This document shows positions 61,049 through 64,000 of a stretch of DNA of 64,000 nucleotides, piece after piece. Location: contig NZ_FNBN01000016.1 of NCBI RefSeq assembly GCF_900102545.1, forward strand, positions 30,857 through 94,856, read 5' to 3'. Under the pieces are notes generated by a model, which had not been told where the DNA came from, did not search any database, and was given only the letters and a program-made list of their open reading frames with translations. The position numbers and the translations under genes are program-made. Every line of letters begins with the position of its first letter. Within the stretch, counting starts at the first letter, position 1. The stretch is from Chitinophaga filiformis. Lineage in GTDB: Bacteria > Bacteroidota > Bacteroidia > Chitinophagales > Chitinophagaceae.

Positions 61049-62895
61049 TATAATTCAGCTGTTTTGAGGGATCTTATATAAAATTTCGCCGTACGCGGTT
61101 CGTGTTCTCCCGCCTGTTTCAGATCATAATCCTGATCTGCAGGTGTATCTGCATCCGGGAAATGTCGCGGTTCTCCTGTACGGAATACAATTCTTTCCAG
61201 TTTATCCACAGGCGCAAACATCAAACTGGTCAACACGTCCTTACCATTTACATTAATGGTGTAGAAACGATTTGCAGTATTGATAGTAAGGCGTACGTTA
61301 TACACACTATCCGGTGCATATTTCATGAAGTTCTTAAACCTGGCGCCTGCCTTTGCTTTAAACACACTATCCGCATCAAACACCAACCTTAATCCAGGCG
61401 TACCTTTTCCATCCTGTAATTCTACATGCAAACAGCCATGATCATTCTGCGCTGCTTTCACTGTAAATGCCACTATCAGCTTTGAAGATGCAGGAAATAA
61501 TCTTTCAGCCTTCCCATAATCAAAAGGGTCTTTATCTTCCATCACGAGCTGTTGTTCTCCATTCGCCGCAGATGATACTCCTACCGGCGCCCAACGCGGA
61601 CTATAGACATTCCAGTTCTTCAATGCATCAGCGGGTTTCATATCCGGAAACACATCAGCCACATGAGCGGGCGCTTTATCCATAACAGGCACCGGTATCA
61701 TAGATACCCAGATATCTTCTTTATTCATGCTGTAAGTCACCCACAGATTGCTATCAGATGGTGTACCATTTCCTTCTTCAATCCCACGTACATACTGCGG
61801 CCCGTATGACTTATAGTTACCACCATAACGCATCGGAGTGATCTCCCCGTTCACCAACAACAGGTTGGTATAATCTATTCCATCCTGGCTTACAGACAGT
61901 GCCAGCGGCCAGCGATATTCAGAAGGATTGTACACCGTTGCATAGCGTCCATCGGTAGTGCGTTGTCCCCAGATCTTGGCATTGCTGTTCACAAATCCCG
62001 GAGCACGCGCTACTGTCCCCCATGTACGTCCTTCATCCTTACTCATGCTTGTTAATGCGTTCTTCCACAAACCTACTACCCGTCCATCCGGCAAATGATA
62101 ATAACAGAAAGCCTTGTATTCTTTATGTATAGGGATCAGGGGATCATCCCTGTCTGCCTCTTCATTCCATTGCTGCATCATCAGCGGAGTAGCCAACAGT
62201 TCATTACAGGCTGCTACAAAAGCCTTGTCCTTGCTGGTAGTATAAAATGGATACGACGTATTATCCTTGTTCCACTTTTTATTATACCTGATAAAATAGA
62301 TAGGTCCAAACTTTCCATCATGTAATATTTCTCTCACCACACGACCTATTCCATTTCCATCATTCGGATCATCTTTTGCATCCAGGCAAATGCCATAATA
62401 ACCTAAAGCCAGCAGCTTATTGCTCTTCGATACATAGAATCCCATGCGCTGATGCATTACAGCCATCAGGTTCTTCGCCACACCCGGATGGCCTTCCTTT
62501 ACAGTACCGTCCGGCACCTTATAAGGTGGAAACAGCAATACCGGCATTTCCCAGTTATGGCCATCCGCAGAAGAAAGTAATAACGTCTGCCCCGGAGGAA
62601 CACTCTCACTTTTTTCGTCACTCAGGTATTCCACATAAAAGCGCTTATTCCAATACGCCAGCATCGGCGCATGATTATAAGTCCATCCCATACTATCTCC
62701 CAACTCCGGGTGTTCCCTGTTGGCACGCATGATCTGGATACTATGCACTCCCATCGCGGGACGCAATTGTCCATGATGATAGTCTACATTCACCAATGTC
62801 TTACCTGTATAACGGATACTCTCCTGTGCCTTAGCAGCAGTGCCTAACAGTAAACTCAACATGCATATCGTTGCGACGTTCCTCATCTCCTTCAT
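61048..62895 (-). CDS. Secreted beta-propeller (BNR-like) protein with C-terminal jelly-roll
   Basis: 615 residues. Signal MRNVATICMLSLLLGTAAKAQ (after MKE). The first ~420 residues show BNR/Asp-box-like repeats (LLLSSADGHNWEMPVLLFP, TSMSKDEGRTWGTVAR, LALSVSQDGIDYTNLLLV), consistent with a sialidase-like propeller. Residues ~440-615 look like a concanavalin/jelly-roll module (CLHVELQDGKGTPGLRLVFD, YNVRLTINTANRFYTINVNGKD). I do not recognise a CAZy family. By position it should act on the same rhamnose-containing pectin; hydrolase, lyase or binding protein are all possible. It overlaps the GH43-like gene by 4 bp. Confidence 0.65.
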   Translation of the reverse strand: MKEMRNVATICMLSLLLGTAAKAQESIRYTGKTLVNVDYHHGQLRPAMGVHSIQIMRANREHPELGDSMGWTYNHAPMLAYWNKRFYVEYLSDEKSESVPPGQTLLLSSADGHNWEMPVLLFPPYKVPDGTVKEGHPGVAKNLMAVMHQRMGFYVSKSNKLLALGYYGICLDAKDDPNDGNGIGRVVREILHDGKFGPIYFIRYNKKWNKDNTSYPFYTTSKDKAFVAACNELLATPLMMQQWNEEADRDDPLIPIHKEYKAFCYYHLPDGRVVGLWKNALTSMSKDEGRTWGTVARAPGFVNSNAKIWGQRTTDGRYATVYNPSEYRWPLALSVSQDGIDYTNLLLVNGEITPMRYGGNYKSYGPQYVRGIEEGNGTPSDSNLWVTYSMNKEDIWVSMIPVPVMDKAPAHVADVFPDMKPADALKNWNVYSPRWAPVGVSSAANGEQQLVMEDKDPFDYGKAERLFPASSKLIVAFTVKAAQNDHGCLHVELQDGKGTPGLRLVFDADSVFKAKAGARFKNFMKYAPDSVYNVRLTINTANRFYTINVNGKDVLTSLMFAPVDKLERIVFRTGEPRHFPDADTPADQDYDLKQAGEHEPRTAKFYIRSLKTAEL

Positions 62896-63794
62896 TTGAT
62901 CTGATTCAATATTTTCCTGCGGGCTTTAAACACAGTTCCATGTTTATGTCCGACAGGCACGCTGATCTGTCCTGTGATGTCTTTGAAATGGTGAAAGTCT
63001 GTTGTACTTACAGCACCATACTTCTTATTACCATAATCATCATAATAGATCAGCCACTCTTTACCATTATTTAAAACAGTAGGGCCTTCAGTCAGCTTAC
63101 CGGTAAAAGCAGCAGAAGGATTGCTATAAGGCCCTAAAGGATGTTTTGCAAAAGCGACTTTCAGATCACGTTCATTTCTTGTATTATCTTTCAATACGAG
63201 TGTATACTCCTGCATGCCTGTCTTCACAATTGTAGCATCTATCACACTAAAGCCAGGATCAAGAAATAGCTTCGCAGGAGAGAATGATTTAAAGTCTTTG
63301 GTAACCGTATAATACATTCTGTGATTATTAGTTTCTTCTTCAATCCCTTTCTCAAAACGGCCAGGTATACAGGATGCCCAGATGATAATAAACTGTTTTT
63401 CATCTTCATCATAATACAACTCCGGCGCCCAGACATTTGCAGTAGCAGGCTCATTTTCCATCACAGGAATAAACTGTTGCGGTTTCCAGTGTTGCAGATC
63501 ACTTGAGTAAGTATATCCAAATCCCTTATCACCTTTCCAGCTGGTTGTCCACACAAGATGAAATACACCATCAGGCCCTTTCGCAATACTGGGGTCCCGC
63601 ATGATCTTATCCTTACCCACCACCGGAGTTAGAAAACTACCGGGCAGACTATCCCATTTATAACCATCGTAGCTATAGAGGAAATGCAGCCCATCTTTAC
63701 CAGGCTCGTGGAATGAGGTAAACATATAAACCTCTTTTCGTGACCGGCAGGCGAAGCATGTAAATGCTAGTATGTATATGATGAATTGTTTCAT
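62892..63794 (-). CDS. GH43-like lipoprotein glycosidase
   Basis: 300-residue lipoprotein: signal MKQFIIYILAFTCFAC with the lipobox cysteine at residue 16, then a five-bladed beta-propeller. The three acidic residues expected of clan GH-F are visible: Asp in IMRDPSIAKGPDGVFHLVW, Asp in FSVIDATIVKTG and Glu in LTEGPTVLNNGKEWLIYYD. Probably an arabinosidase or galactosidase on pectic side chains, anchored at the cell surface. It is the most upstream visible gene of the locus; no SusC/SusD is in view. Confidence 0.85.
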   Translation of the reverse strand: MKQFIIYILAFTCFACRSRKEVYMFTSFHEPGKDGLHFLYSYDGYKWDSLPGSFLTPVVGKDKIMRDPSIAKGPDGVFHLVWTTSWKGDKGFGYTYSSDLQHWKPQQFIPVMENEPATANVWAPELYYDEDEKQFIIIWASCIPGRFEKGIEEETNNHRMYYTVTKDFKSFSPAKLFLDPGFSVIDATIVKTGMQEYTLVLKDNTRNERDLKVAFAKHPLGPYSNPSAAFTGKLTEGPTVLNNGKEWLIYYDDYGNKKYGAVSTTDFHHFKDITGQISVPVGHKHGTVFKARRKILNQIK

Positions 63795-63857
63795 TTAAAC
63801 GGGAATTTCAATCAACGTGTCATTCATTTATTCGCACAAATCGCATATCTGTCCCGG

Positions 63858-63963
63858 GGGTTGTCACCAACAAATCCCGGGTTGTCACCTCGCAAATCCC
63901 CAGGGTTGTCACCCCGTTATGCACCGGGTTATCACCCCCGTTATGCCCCCCGGGGTTATCACC
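63858..63963. repeat. Degenerate GGGTTRTCACC repeat array
   Basis: Five copies of GGGTTGTCACC or GGGTTATCACC begin at 63858, 63879, 63903, 63926 and 63953 (spacings 21-27 bp), separated by C-rich spacers often ending in AAAT or TTATG. It lies upstream of the GH43-like gene, starting 64 bp before its ATG, and runs towards the window end. No coding content. Too degenerate and too short-spaced for CRISPR. Confidence 0.75.
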
Positions 63964-64000
63964 CCGCGCTACAAACACTGACGCTCCTAACGGAGCTGAT

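Noticed and set aside
63858..63963. CRISPR array
   Set aside because: Repeats are only 11 bp in the core, spacers 10-16 bp and degenerate, and no cas genes are present.

Overview
The window looks like a chromosomal segment of a Chitinophaga-like member of the Bacteroidota. The grounds are Bacteroidota-type promoters (TTTG, about 20 bp, TAnnTTTG), no visible Shine-Dalgarno sites, families typical of the phylum (DUF4270, DUF4907, DUF4369-TlpA, BlaR1 with a TonB-plug-like tail, HisIE, HisB fusion), a flexirubin-type aromatic amino acid lyase, and large secreted glycoside hydrolases in a polysaccharide-utilisation layout. No rRNA, tRNA, CRISPR array or insertion sequence was recognised.

Layout. 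1-6.7 kb: the 5' part of a tyrosine/histidine ammonia-lyase family gene, then a five-gene minus-strand envelope operon (sulfatase-like enzyme, methyltransferase, PAP2, ZIP transporter, CNNM protein). 6.8-9.5 kb: glmM-like mutase and cysteine desulfurase, each followed by a clear terminator. 9.6-16 kb: a LytS/LytTR two-component pair, then two divergent surface-protein pairs (kelch + DUF4907; DUF4270 + outer-membrane protein). 16-23.2 kb: GH1 glucosidase, a formylglycine-generating-enzyme-like lipoprotein, a BlaI/BlaR1 pair with twin operator dyads over its promoter, and two DUF4369-TlpA thioredoxins.

23.2-38.4 kb is the most informative region. It holds complete histidine and tryptophan pathways on one strand, in the order hisL-hisG-D-C-B, trpL-trpE-G-D-C-F-B-A, hisH-(GNAT)hisA-hisF-hisIE. 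The trp operon therefore sits inside the his gene set. Each block starts with a 17-residue leader peptide: MSINVHTHHHHHFLPRR before hisG and MITVITNKHWWWHNIRS before trpE. Each leader is followed by a strong terminator hairpin and a plausible competing antiterminator, the architecture of classical ribosome-mediated attenuation. The last four his genes lie 13 bp behind trpA and probably answer to the trp attenuator. HisA is fused to an N-terminal acetyltransferase domain, and a 66-bp copy of the 3' end of hisG lies between hisG and hisD.

38.4-40.7 kb is a GH3 glucosidase. 40.7-43.5 kb is an AT-rich accessory islet: a beta-family protein gene with a frameshift at an A8 tract, a convergent overlapping sce7726-family nuclease-like gene, a Panacea (SocA/DUF4065) antitoxin gene with two frameshifts, and a 43-codon ORF overlapping its end. 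43.5-63.8 kb is a minus-strand pectin/rhamnogalacturonan locus: (alpha/alpha)6 hydrolase, pectin methylesterase, GH78, GH2, a GH106-GH43-like fusion, sugar-phosphate isomerase-like protein, a GH78-sialidase-like fusion, a beta-propeller protein and a GH43-like lipoprotein. Most junctions are 1-22 bp overlaps. The SusC/SusD pair is not in the window and would be expected beyond 64 kb.
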